Origin: Methylococcaceae bacterium UBA7658
GTDB taxonomy: Bacteria > Pseudomonadota > Gammaproteobacteria > Methylococcales > Methylomonadaceae
Direction: 5' to 3'
Assembly: GCA_002483425.1 (NCBI GenBank)
Contig: DLHW01000006.1
Span: 51,766-59,345 of the forward strand
DNA: 7,580 bases
Shown here: one piece after another, positions 1 to 5,897 of the stretch
Position numbering within the stretch: the stretch's first letter is position 1
Layout: the number at the start of each line of letters is the position of its first letter
The notes under the pieces: model-generated
What the model saw: only the letters and a program-made list of their open reading frames with translations
The model's database searches: none
What the model was told of the DNA's origin: nothing
Program-made: the position numbers and the translations under genes

Positions 1-29
1 TTAAAACTGTTCTTCTTAAATCTGTAATC

Positions 30-1535
30 TTATTTGCGTGTATAGCGGTGCTTAACCCCTACCGGAAAATACTCCAGATCGGCAAATGGACGCAACGAAA
101 CATGCGGCAACTGCCGCTCTGGCGGCGTGTAGTTGGCGTATTCGCTATTTAAACGCAACAATTGCGTCCGGATGGATTCGGCAATCTTGGATTGCATCTC
201 GTCTTCAGGTTCGATATTCGGCAACAATTCCACCGTAACGGACAAAAACTTGTCGCCGAATTCGTCTTCTTGCGTTTCCAGGACGAATTTTCCCGTGACA
301 TATTGGCTGAATTCCGGTTGTTCCAGACCAACTGTGACGTTTTCCGGATAAATATTGGCGCCATAGTACGACACGGTAAAATCGGCACGTCCGAACACAT
401 ACACAAACGGCAAATTGCGGGGTTGGAAAACGCCGGGTAATCCTAATGCCTCGAAGGAGTTCACCCCATTCTTCTGCAAAAACGCCCACATCTCATCATA
501 AGTGATTAATCCCCCTTTGTCGGCAATGTGATACCGGACTAACGGCACGGTGTTTTCGCCGGACACCATCAGCGTACCGTTATAATCTTCAAAAAAGCGG
601 CTGACCGGGTCGTATTGCACCAGCGTCGGCAGACGAGACTCGCCGAATAACGCCCGCGCCGCAACCGGATGGTTGGCCAGCCAACGCCGGATAGCGATGC
701 TCAAGGGCGTTTCGTTACCTAAGACACCGCCATCGGCCGTACCGTACAAGGAAGCCGAATCGAAACATGGCGCAGAAGAACCAGTTCGCTCGCCGAGCAT
801 TGTCCGCCATTCTTCACTGAACACTTCGCCGGCAAAAACCAGCTTGGGGTTAAAGCGCGCCCAATTGATGCCTTCGGCAATTCCGGCGTCGATCACATCT
901 TTAACAAAAGGCGGATAACCCAGCAGCACCGTCTGCTCGAAATGTGGGGCAAGCTCTTTCACTACCCGGAAGATTTCAGCTTTGTTGTTACCCGGCGTCG
1001 CCACCATCAGCGGATAACCCTTGCGCGCCAAATGCCAGCAGCAGGACGTTGTAAACATCCCACCCACCCAATTGCCCAAGGCAAAACCAACAATCGCCAA
1101 AGTCGTGCGCTCATGGGCGCGGAAACTGTCACGGAAGACCTGCTCAAACCGTACCGTCACAGCGAGTTCGTACGCCGCCGAACGCGGCCAAAATGTCGGC
1201 TGGCCGGTCGAGCCGGACGATACCGCCACCCGGTCGGCGCCTTGCAAACTGCCGCCGAAACAACGTTCCGGCAACGAATACACTTGCATGTAATTGGCTT
1301 TATTCATTAGGGGCAGTGTTTGAAAAGCCGCATAGGATGTAATTTCTTGCGGATTAACATCCCTCGCTGAAATAAACTGGCGATAAGCAGGAACTTCAGC
1401 CAAGCAGCGATGAAACAAAGCTAAAACATTATCGTCCGGATGAGTGTTTTGGCGTCCGGCTAAAAGCCTATCCAGCGGTGTATCTAAAAAAACGTTAAAA
1501 ACATCTTTGGATGACTGTGTTAAAGAATTCGACAT
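30..1535 (-). CDS. PaaK-like phenylacetate-CoA ligase family protein (adenylate-forming enzyme)
   Basis: This 501-residue protein belongs to the ANL superfamily, close to phenylacetate-CoA ligases: the family activates a carboxylic acid with ATP to an acyl-adenylate and usually passes it to CoA. Visible motifs are the Ser/Thr/Gly-rich phosphate loop AVSSGSTGQPT at about residues 104-114, YGTADGG at 264-270 in the acyl-AMP region, VRYHIADKG at 333-341, and the hinge-like GRADF at 382-386 followed by YGANIYPENV, which matches the start of the PaaK C-terminal domain. The length is somewhat above the roughly 430-450 residues of classical PaaK, mostly from an N-terminal extension. The ATG at 1535-1533 is supported by AGGTGA (minus strand of 1542-1547) six bases upstream. 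It is divergent from the binding-protein gene at 1663. The acid substrate cannot be read from the sequence; an aryl or acyl acid is only inferred from the family. Confidence 0.85.
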   Translation of the reverse strand: MSNSLTQSSKDVFNVFLDTPLDRLLAGRQNTHPDDNVLALFHRCLAEVPAYRQFISARDVNPQEITSYAAFQTLPLMNKANYMQVYSLPERCFGGSLQGADRVAVSSGSTGQPTFWPRSAAYELAVTVRFEQVFRDSFRAHERTTLAIVGFALGNWVGGMFTTSCCWHLARKGYPLMVATPGNNKAEIFRVVKELAPHFEQTVLLGYPPFVKDVIDAGIAEGINWARFNPKLVFAGEVFSEEWRTMLGERTGSSAPCFDSASLYGTADGGVLGNETPLSIAIRRWLANHPVAARALFGESRLPTLVQYDPVSRFFEDYNGTLMVSGENTVPLVRYHIADKGGLITYDEMWAFLQKNGVNSFEALGLPGVFQPRNLPFVYVFGRADFTVSYYGANIYPENVTVGLEQPEFSQYVTGKFVLETQEDEFGDKFLSVTVELLPNIEPEDEMQSKIAESIRTQLLRLNSEYANYTPPERQLPHVSLRPFADLEYFPVGVKHRYTRK

Positions 1536-1662
1536 ATAAAATCACCTGAAATAATCATGCGTTCACGCGGATAAAACTATCTGATCTAATGATACGCTTC
1601 TTAAGACATATCCTATTACAATAAGGGGATATTAAGATTCTGCCTATTTAAAGGAGTTTTTC

Positions 1663-2499
1663 ATGAGGATTCAAGCTTATTGCTGTAAAGTAGCCGCCCT
1701 GATTTTGCTCGTTGCTATCACAGCCAACGTGTCCGCTAAGGATAAATTCAAAGTGTGCGCCGACCCGCTCAACCCGCCCTACTCCACTAAAAAACTGGAT
1801 GGTTTTGAAAACAAAATTGCCGAATTACTGGCAAAGGAACTCGATCAGGAGGTCGAATATACATGGCTGCCGCAGCGCATCGGTTTTATCCGAAATACCT
1901 TGATGGCGCATCCGAAAGAAACCGATGTCGACAGCGACCAGTACAAATGCGATGTGGTGATGGGATTACCGGCCGGTTACGACTTAACCGAAACGACAAT
2001 TCCGTATTACACCTCGACCTATGTTCTGCTCGTCGCCAAAGGCCGGGGCTGGGACGACATCACTTTAGACGCCGCGCAATTGACGAATTTGCCGCCGGAT
2101 CGCCAAGATAGACTCAAAATCGCCATGTTCGATCAAACGCCCGGCACGGCCTGGCTGCAAAAAAGCGGCTTGATCGACTACGGCATTCCTTATCAAACCA
2201 TGACAGGCGACGAAGATAACAACACCGCCATGCAAATCGAGAAAGATATCAAAGCCAAGAAAATCGATATGGTCATTATTTGGGGACCGATGGCCGGGTA
2301 CATCATTTCGCAAAGTCCGCTTAACAGCTATACGATGATTCCGATGAAAGCATCCATGGGCGTAAAGTTCGATTTTCCGATGTCTATCGGCGTACGAAAA
2401 TCGGATAAATCGAGGAAAGCGGAATTGGACCGGTTAATTGTCAAAAAATCAAAAGAAATCAAGGCAATTATTGCCGGTTATAACATTCCGTTACTGTAA
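1663..2499 (+). CDS. MxaJ/XoxJ-like periplasmic solute-binding protein (quinoprotein dehydrogenase-associated)
   Basis: A 278-residue exported protein. Residues 1-25 form a signal peptide (basic MRIQAYCCK, hydrophobic core, likely cleavage after NVSA). The mature part starts with KFKVCADPLNPPYS, typical of family 3 substrate-binding proteins, and the overall pattern (DGFENKIAELLAKEL, YKCDVVMGLPAGYDL, TTIPYYTSTYVL) matches the subfamily associated with PQQ-dependent dehydrogenases, which includes MxaJ and XoxJ of methylotrophs. Cys32 and Cys96 of the mature part could form a disulfide. These proteins act in the periplasm and are thought to help mature or activate methanol dehydrogenase rather than import a solute. 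No dehydrogenase or cytochrome gene lies next to it here, so the partner is unknown. The ATG has a strong AAGGAG (1651-1656) six bases upstream. An ordinary amino-acid-binding protein is the alternative. Confidence 0.8.
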   Translation: MRIQAYCCKVAALILLVAITANVSAKDKFKVCADPLNPPYSTKKLDGFENKIAELLAKELDQEVEYTWLPQRIGFIRNTLMAHPKETDVDSDQYKCDVVMGLPAGYDLTETTIPYYTSTYVLLVAKGRGWDDITLDAAQLTNLPPDRQDRLKIAMFDQTPGTAWLQKSGLIDYGIPYQTMTGDEDNNTAMQIEKDIKAKKIDMVIIWGPMAGYIISQSPLNSYTMIPMKASMGVKFDFPMSIGVRKSDKSRKAELDRLIVKKSKEIKAIIAGYNIPLL

Positions 2500-2594
2500 G
2501 TTGTCTGCCTTCTTAATAACTTAAACCAGTCAATTTTTTAAAATCGCTTTAATTCCCCCTATCCTCAATAAAGACCGTTCCTAACGAATTATTC

Positions 2595-2984
2595 ATGCGT
2601 TTTGCCATCCAAATCAACGCCAGCCCCAATCATTCGAATTCCGGACACAGCGCCTGCCAATTTATCAATGCGGCATTAGCGCAAGGCCATGAAGTCTCCA
2701 AGGTGTTCTTTTACCAGGAAGGCATTTACCATGCTTTCAAACATAACCTGCCACCAGACGATGAAATGAATTTGACTGCGCGCTGGAGCGAACTTGCCGG
2801 AACTCACGGGATCGACCTCCTGGTTTGCATTTCCGCTGCGCAACGACGGGGTTTATTAACGGCGGGCGAAGCGAAAAGGCGAAAGAAGCAGGACGATGAT
2901 CTCGCCGCCGGTTTTCGTATCGGCGGCTTAGGCCAATGGGTTGAGGCGATGATAGAAGCCGACCGTGTTATCGTGTTTGGTTAA
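2595..2984 (+). CDS. tusD: Sulfurtransferase TusD (DsrE family)
   Basis: A 129-residue cytoplasmic DsrE-like protein. In Escherichia coli TusD is the catalytic subunit of the TusBCD hexamer, taking persulfide sulfur from TusA and passing it to TusE for 2-thiolation of tRNA wobble uridine by MnmA; the homologue DsrE serves in sulfur oxidisers. The sequence runs MRFAIQINASP, then FINAALAQGHEVSKVFFYQEG, then DLLVCISAAQRRGL. Cys78 in that last motif stands at the position of the sulfur-carrying cysteine of E. coli TusD, and the Arg-Arg-Gly after it is also usual. Length is normal. No good Shine-Dalgarno sequence precedes the ATG (weak ACGAA-type bases only). tusC follows seven bases downstream, so the two are surely cotranscribed. 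Whether it serves tRNA modification or dissimilatory sulfur flow cannot be decided from this window. Confidence 0.9.
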   Translation: MRFAIQINASPNHSNSGHSACQFINAALAQGHEVSKVFFYQEGIYHAFKHNLPPDDEMNLTARWSELAGTHGIDLLVCISAAQRRGLLTAGEAKRRKKQDDDLAAGFRIGGLGQWVEAMIEADRVIVFG

Positions 2985-2989
2985 ACACG
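2972..2989 (+). promoter_or_regulatory. Hairpin across the tusD stop codon, ahead of tusC
   Basis: A perfect 7-bp stem (CGTGTTT at 2972-2978 and AAACACG at 2983-2989) with a GGTT loop. The tusD stop codon TAA (2982-2984) lies in the loop and right arm, and the tusC ATG follows at 2992. No Shine-Dalgarno sequence is seen for tusC, and the hairpin fills the place where one would be. A ribosome ending tusD would melt the stem, so translational coupling is a reasonable inference. There is no T tract, so it is not a terminator. Confidence 0.45.
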
Positions 2990-2991
2990 TT

Positions 2992-3354
2992 ATGACGCCG
3001 AAAAAATTTTTATTTGTTCTTAGAAAACCGCCGTACAGCGGCGTTCATAGCCAGGAAATTCTGGATATTGCAATGACAACCGCCGCTTTCGACCAAACCG
3101 TGGACCTTTTGTTGCTGGACCAGGCGGTCTTTCAATTAAAGCAATTGCAAAAACCAGGCGATTTTGGCATGAAAGATACCGCCTCTATGTTTAAATCGTT
3201 ACCGTTATTGGACATTAAAAGAATTTACGCCGAAACCGAATCGTTACTCGAATACGGTTTAACAATCGAAAATCTCGAACAACCGGTTACTACCATCGAG
3301 AGAGATGAACTTGGCGCTTTATTTAAACAATTCGATTTAATCATATCCGATTAA
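2992..3354 (+). CDS. tusC: Sulfur relay protein TusC (DsrF family)
   Basis: A 120-residue DsrF-like subunit, the expected partner of TusD in the TusBCD (DsrEFH) sulfur-relay complex. The N-terminus KKFLFVLRKPPYSGVHSQE, the central LLLLDQAVFQLK and KDTASMFKSLPLLDI, and the end FKQFDLIISD match TusC along its whole length. The protein has no cysteine in this form, which fits a structural rather than sulfur-carrying role. I chose the ATG at 2992 because family members begin two to four residues before the first beta strand; an in-frame GTG at 2965 would add nine unlike residues and overlap tusD. It starts seven bases after the tusD stop, behind a hairpin. The usual third gene tusB (dsrH), coding for about 95 residues, is not found downstream: 3355-3517 is noncoding. 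Confidence 0.88.
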   Translation: MTPKKFLFVLRKPPYSGVHSQEILDIAMTTAAFDQTVDLLLLDQAVFQLKQLQKPGDFGMKDTASMFKSLPLLDIKRIYAETESLLEYGLTIENLEQPVTTIERDELGALFKQFDLIISD

Positions 3355-3461
3355 GCTTTTAAGCTACGATCTCCCTCAATTGTTAGCCGTTGAATTCGTG
3401 ACATCTTAGTTATTCACTGTTAAAGTAACGGCTCAGCTCATTCTAGATTAATGACTAGCAG

Positions 3462-3491
3462 TTGATTTAAATTTAAAAAGAGATTTACGAT
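3462..3491 (+). promoter_or_regulatory. Possible sigma70 promoter for the DUF3597 gene
   Basis: TTGATT at 3462-3467 and TACGAT at 3486-3491 are separated by 18 bases of very AT-rich DNA. Each matches the sigma70 consensus at four of six positions. Initiation would fall near 3498, giving a short leader that still includes the GAGG ribosome site at 3507-3510. The position suits the gene at 3518, which is 163 bp from tusC and probably not in its operon. The matches are only moderate. Confidence 0.35.
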
Positions 3492-3517
3492 TTCAATTCT
3501 ACAGACGAGGAAATATT

Positions 3518-3898
3518 ATGAGTTTTTTTAGTTCTATTCTTTCAAAATTGGGTATCGGCAGCGCAGAAGCGGCTGAAACGCCTGTTGCGGCACAAACAAC
3601 CTCGACATCGTCAACCCCCGCCGCCGCTCCTATCAGTGAAGTGGATGTGGTTTCAAAATTGGAAGGCCTCGCCGCCTCGAATCCGGAAAAATTAAACTGG
3701 AAAACGTCAATCGTCGATATGCTAAAACTGTTAGGTATCGATAGCAGCTTATCGGCGCGTAAAGAACTGGCTGCAGAATTAGGTTGTCCGTCCGACAAGA
3801 TGGGCGACTCCGCTCAAATGAATATGTGGTTACATAAAACCGTACTGCAAAAACTAGCGCAAAACGGCGGTAATATTCCAAAGGAATTGCTAGATTAA
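3518..3898 (+). CDS. DUF3597 domain-containing protein
   Basis: A 126-residue protein with the layout of the DUF3597 family: a short N-terminal segment MSFFSSILSKLGIG, an Ala/Pro/Thr/Ser-rich flexible linker at about residues 15-42, then a compact helical domain at about 43-126. The domain shows the strongly conserved core LNWKTSIVDMLKLLGIDSS (59-77), then ARKELAAELG, MNMWLHKTVLQKLA and NGGNIPKELLD. The family is widespread in proteobacteria and its function is not known to me; no catalytic residues are evident, and there is neither a signal peptide nor a membrane segment, so it is probably cytoplasmic. The start is supported by GAGG (3507-3510) seven bases upstream. It stands alone between two noncoding stretches, with its own likely promoter. 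Confidence 0.88.
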   Translation: MSFFSSILSKLGIGSAEAAETPVAAQTTSTSSTPAAAPISEVDVVSKLEGLAASNPEKLNWKTSIVDMLKLLGIDSSLSARKELAAELGCPSDKMGDSAQMNMWLHKTVLQKLAQNGGNIPKELLD

Positions 3899-3971
3899 GT
3901 CGTTATAAGGCAGCTTCTACAACCGCATTTAGCCGATACTTCGCTTTTTTTTAAATCGCCGCCGTCTCATC

Positions 3972-4024
3972 AAACTCGTAAGCCTGGAACCTGCGTGTTG
4001 CAGAAAAATTCGGTTTACGAGTTT
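3972..4024. repeat. Nested inverted repeat (13-bp arms, inner 4-bp hairpin)
   Basis: AAACTCGTAAGCC at 3972-3984 is the reverse complement, with one mismatch, of GGTTTACGAGTTT at 4012-4024. Inside the 27-base loop a second small hairpin is possible, CTGC (3991-3994) with GCAG (4000-4003). The arms are too long to be expected by chance. No T tract follows directly on either strand, so a simple intrinsic terminator is not a good explanation. Candidates are the foldback of a small RNA, a palindromic interspersed element, or a terminator region shared by the converging DUF3597 gene and the minus-strand ORF. Confidence 0.6.
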
Positions 4025-4032
4025 CCCGTTAG

Positions 4033-4131
4033 CTACGGCTTTTTCTTATCTCTACTAATGTCACGACCTTCCTTCTGGTAATAATCCGCGACAAGCTCCC
4101 AAGCATCTCCAATAAAGATTAAAAAAACCAT
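4033..4131 (-). CDS. Possible small ORF, 32 residues, hydrophobic N-terminus
   Basis: A doubtful minus-strand ORF. It begins MVFLIFIGDAW and continues into a charged half, ELVADYYQKEGRDISRD, ending in KKKP. The arrangement (short hydrophobic start, then a polar amphipathic stretch) is like many single-pass small proteins, but the hydrophobic part is only about seven residues. The start ATG overlaps, as TAATG, the stop of another open stretch whose end reads MGVMCFFVRLLKVI and is also hydrophobic. This suggests either translational reinitiation or one slightly longer membrane peptide broken by a frameshift. No Shine-Dalgarno sequence is seen. I do not recognise the family, and chance is a real alternative. 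Confidence 0.2.
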   Translation of the reverse strand: MVFLIFIGDAWELVADYYQKEGRDISRDKKKP

Positions 4132-4341
4132 TAAATTACTTTAAGTAACCGCACGAAAAAACACATAACTCCCATACCAAAAAAATCTTTATAAATCGGA
4201 TAGATAACAACCGATATTAATTGGCTGCTTTTGCTTTTAATTTGTCATTGCAGAATAGACGGCTTCAGGCGTAGATTAACTGCATTCTCGCAACCGTAAA
4301 GATAGCTTGAAAAAAATTCCGGCGGAGAGATACTTATTACT

Positions 4342-4369
4342 GATCGCTTTCGATCGGCAAACTGTTTGC
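4342..4369. promoter_or_regulatory. Two adjacent palindromes upstream of the coiled-coil ORF
   Basis: GATCG-CTTT-CGATC (4342-4355) is followed immediately by GCAAAC-T-GTTTGC (4357-4369), each with perfect arms. The second ends 24 bases before the ATG at 4394, a usual position for an operator or for a hairpin in the 5' leader. Neither matches an FNR, LexA or NsrR site that I can recognise. Because a globin gene follows the small ORF, regulation by oxygen or nitric oxide would be an attractive guess, but the sequence does not show it. Confidence 0.4.
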
Positions 4370-4393
4370 AAGAGATACTCTAGGGGGTGTGTT

Positions 4394-4627
4394 ATGTTTA
4401 CAACCGATGAAGAAATCCAAACGTTAACCAGCCAACTTAAAGAGTTGAGCGTACAAATAGCTGTTATGACTGCGAAGCATGAGGCGGCAGCGGTAACGGC
4501 GCGAAAATTCGCTCAAGAACTCGATGTTTTACGAAATAAGCAGAGTTTTATAACCCAACAACTGCATGAACTAGAATTGCATCAAAGCGGCCTCTATATG
4601 TGGGAAAATATCGGCGACGGCGGATAA
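4394..4627 (+). CDS. Small coiled-coil protein of unknown function (77 residues)
   Basis: I do not recognise the family. The protein reads as almost one continuous amphipathic helix from about residue 5 to 67 (EEIQTLTSQLKELSVQIAVM, then RKFAQELDVLRNKQSFITQQ, then LHELELHQ), with Leu, Ile or Val recurring at heptad-like spacing; a coiled-coil oligomer or adaptor is likely. It has no cysteine, signal peptide or membrane segment, and ends in a short non-helical tail, MWENIGDGG. The ATG at 4394 is preferred because AGGGGG (4382-4387) lies six bases before it; the frame is open further upstream to a TTG at 4307, but that extension has no ribosome site and runs through the paired palindromes. It ends about 50 bp before the globin region in the same direction and may share its transcript. 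Confidence 0.6.
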   Translation: MFTTDEEIQTLTSQLKELSVQIAVMTAKHEAAAVTARKFAQELDVLRNKQSFITQQLHELELHQSGLYMWENIGDGG

Positions 4628-4709
4628 CTTTTACACAGATGGTTAAACCGGCTCAAAACCTGTAAAGGAGTTATCGCGCCTGTTTTACCGTGAACTGTTT
4701 CACCTGGAT

Positions 4710-5126
4710 ATGAGTTTTAAGAAAGTTTTTCCCGGCAGTATTGCTTTTTTAAACCGTAAATTTTTCAATATGTTGGCGGCATTGCAGAATGCAAAATATT
4801 TGAAAAGTATCAGCGAATCGGTCGTTAATTTAGGTGAGCGTCATATCCTCAAATACGGCGCCCAGCTTGAACACTTCACCACTTTGCGGCAAGCCTTAAT
4901 CAAGGCGGTGGAGATTTATTTGGCGGAACGGTTTACGCCGGAATTACAAGCCGCATGGCACGAAGTGTTCGATGATGTCGCCAAGGTGGTGAATAAAGCC
5001 ATGAGCAGGGTTGACCGCAGGGAATCGCGCCGCACGTTTTCGGATGACAGCACGTTTGACCTTAATTTACTTGAGGATATGGGCGGCGAAGAACGTAGTG
5101 ACCCGGGCACACCAGCGTTTTTATGA
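4710..5126 (+). CDS. Globin-domain protein, N-terminally truncated (possibly a pseudogene)
   Basis: The frame encodes most of a bacterial heme globin of the flavohemoglobin/Vitreoscilla class. After the ATG come MSFKKVFPG (the CD region, Phe in the place of CD1), FFNMLAALQNAKYL (helix E) and LGERHILKYGAQLEHF, where His is the expected proximal heme ligand F8. Then follow helices G and H (LRQALIKAVEIYL, FTPELQAAWHEVFDDVAKVV). The codons just before the ATG, from 4683, also read as globin helix B, FYRELFHLD, including the usual distal tyrosine B10. Helix A is absent because an in-frame TAA lies at 4644-4646. AAGGAG at 4665-4670 is nine bases before an in-frame CTG at 4680, so a CTG start would keep the tyrosine. 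The tail after helix H (SRVDRRESRRTFSDDST) is a polar linker leading into a broken second globin. Oxygen or NO binding is inferred from the family. Confidence 0.6.
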   Translation: MSFKKVFPGSIAFLNRKFFNMLAALQNAKYLKSISESVVNLGERHILKYGAQLEHFTTLRQALIKAVEIYLAERFTPELQAAWHEVFDDVAKVVNKAMSRVDRRESRRTFSDDSTFDLNLLEDMGGEERSDPGTPAFL

Positions 5127-5263
5127 TGCCATTTATAACATCCCTGGCTTGGACAATTCTTTCACGCCAGACCCGAAATCTATTGTAGTATTGGAGCAAA
5201 CCCAATTCATGGTGGCGGATTTGCGCGAACAAATATTACACAGCCGTAAAACCGGCTGGTTTT
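5079..5263 (+). pseudogene. Remnant of a truncated-hemoglobin-like domain, multiply frameshifted
   Basis: Pieces of a second globin appear in successive frames. MGGEE (5079 on, frame of the upstream globin) resembles the GGE start of truncated hemoglobins. VVTRAHQRFYDAIY (5095-5136) continues in the next frame. HPWLGQFFHA (5139-5168) is back in the first frame. DPKSIVVLEQTQFM (5170-5211) is in the second frame again, and GGGFARTN (5211-5234) or ANKYYTAVKPAG (5225-5260) follow in others. Read together, the order is that of the family (RFYD.IY, HPWLGQFF, E.QT.FM, GG), so about four indels have struck a once-intact domain. No proximal histidine or helix F-H can be found beyond 5263. The first piece is in frame with the preceding globin, so the ancestor may have been a single two-globin protein. 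Confidence 0.5.
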
Positions 5264-5481
5264 TGACAATAGCAATAAGCCATGGCGCTGCTTAAATATA
5301 CGGTTCATTAGGAATCAATGGCTTTCGGCACTCTTACAATCAAGTCCTCAAAACAGAAAATCAATCGAGACCCATGAGCTAGCCTTGAGATGCTACCGGA
5401 CGAAGGAGACTGGCATCGTTCGCGAGCTAACGCGGTTACTTACCCAACACCATTCTTTTTAATCACAATAAACACTATAAC
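5264..5481. other. Gap with no recognisable gene
   Basis: One plus-strand frame stays open from 5250 to the TAA at 5460-5462 without a usual start codon near its beginning. Its translation (for example SIETHELALRCYRTKETG, then IVRELTRLLTQ) is helix-prone, but I cannot assign it to a family. It is in the same frame as the upstream globin ORF and may be the remains of a further C-terminal part, or chance. There is no terminator hairpin and no clear promoter. Confidence 0.35.
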
Positions 5482-5823
5482 ATGACCCAGCTACCCGATT
5501 GTCCACAATGCGGTTCGAAATACGCCTATACCGATGAAACCAACTTTATTTGTCCCGAATGTGCGCACGAATGGCCGCAAGTTGCGCAAACTCAAGGCAA
5601 AGAAGACGTGCGTTTAATTAAAGACAGTAACGGTAATTTACTGCAAGATGGCGACACCGTAACCGTCATTAAAGACCTCAAAGTGAAAGGTTCGTCCTCG
5701 GTCGTTAAAGTCGGGACTCGGGTTAAAAACATCCGGCTGGTTGACGGCGACCATGATATCGATTGCAAAATAGACGGCATCGGCGCAATGAAACTGAAAT
5801 CGGAATTCGTGAAAAAAGCGTAA
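5482..5823 (+). CDS. yjdM: Zinc-ribbon protein YjdM (PhnA family)
   Basis: A 113-residue cytoplasmic protein that matches E. coli YjdM (formerly PhnA) along its whole length. The N-terminal zinc ribbon has Cys7, Cys10, Cys24 and Cys27 (CPQC and CPEC pairs). The C-terminal domain carries the near-invariant segments LLQDGDTVTVIKDLKVKGSS, GTRVKNIRLV, DHDIDCKIDG and MKLKSEFVKKA. The family was named for its place near alkylphosphonate genes, but a role in phosphonate breakdown is not established; no phn genes are seen here. The start matches the family start exactly. There is no Shine-Dalgarno sequence before the ATG: the preceding bases are AT-rich and include TATAAC directly abutting it, so initiation may depend on an unstructured or very short leader. 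Confidence 0.93.
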   Translation: MTQLPDCPQCGSKYAYTDETNFICPECAHEWPQVAQTQGKEDVRLIKDSNGNLLQDGDTVTVIKDLKVKGSSSVVKVGTRVKNIRLVDGDHDIDCKIDGIGAMKLKSEFVKKA

Positions 5824-5845
5824 TTAATTTGAGGGTAGAGATTTG

Positions 5846-5878
5846 TAAGCTGAATGACGTTTTGCGGAATTCAGCTTA
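5846..5878. repeat. Perfect 10-bp inverted repeat downstream of yjdM
   Basis: TAAGCTGAAT (5846-5855) and ATTCAGCTTA (5869-5878) pair perfectly around a 13-base loop, 22 bases after the yjdM stop. It is well placed to end or protect the yjdM transcript. No run of T follows, so it is not a standard intrinsic terminator. The nine bases TCAGCTTAA of the right arm recur at 5998-6006, near the gltX promoter. Confidence 0.55.
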
Positions 5879-5897
5879 AGTCTAACATCGTCCTATG

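Larger units (their letters stand above)
3899..4393. other. Gene-poor stretch between the DUF3597 gene and the coiled-coil ORF
   Basis: Nearly 500 bp without a convincing gene. It is AT-rich with several A and T runs. Separately listed contents are a nested inverted repeat (3972-4024), a doubtful minus-strand 32-codon ORF (4033-4131) and paired palindromes (4342-4369). A 13-base palindrome TTACTTTAAGTAA also lies at 4136-4148, just upstream of the minus-strand ORF. A run of eight T at 3945-3952 lacks a convincing stem before it. Confidence 0.6.

Noticed and set aside
942..1310. 122-codon plus-strand open frame inside the PaaK-like gene
   Set aside because: It lies antisense to a conserved ligase core and has no recognisable motif.
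1601..1622. Promoter TTAAGA...TACAAT in the divergent spacer
   Set aside because: TACAAT resembles a -10, but the spacing to any -35-like hexamer is wrong (10 bases to TTAAGA).
3930..3952. Eight-T run after the DUF3597 gene as an intrinsic terminator
   Set aside because: No stable GC-rich stem can be built immediately upstream of the T run.
4340..4357. FNR/CRP-type operator
   Set aside because: The half-sites and spacing of the palindrome do not fit TTGAT-N4-ATCAA or TGTGA-N6-TCACA.
5011..5295. A separate 94-residue protein in the second frame
   Set aside because: Only its central part resembles a globin, and that resemblance switches frame repeatedly; its N-terminal third is the out-of-frame reading of the upstream globin linker. 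A frameshifted remnant explains it better.
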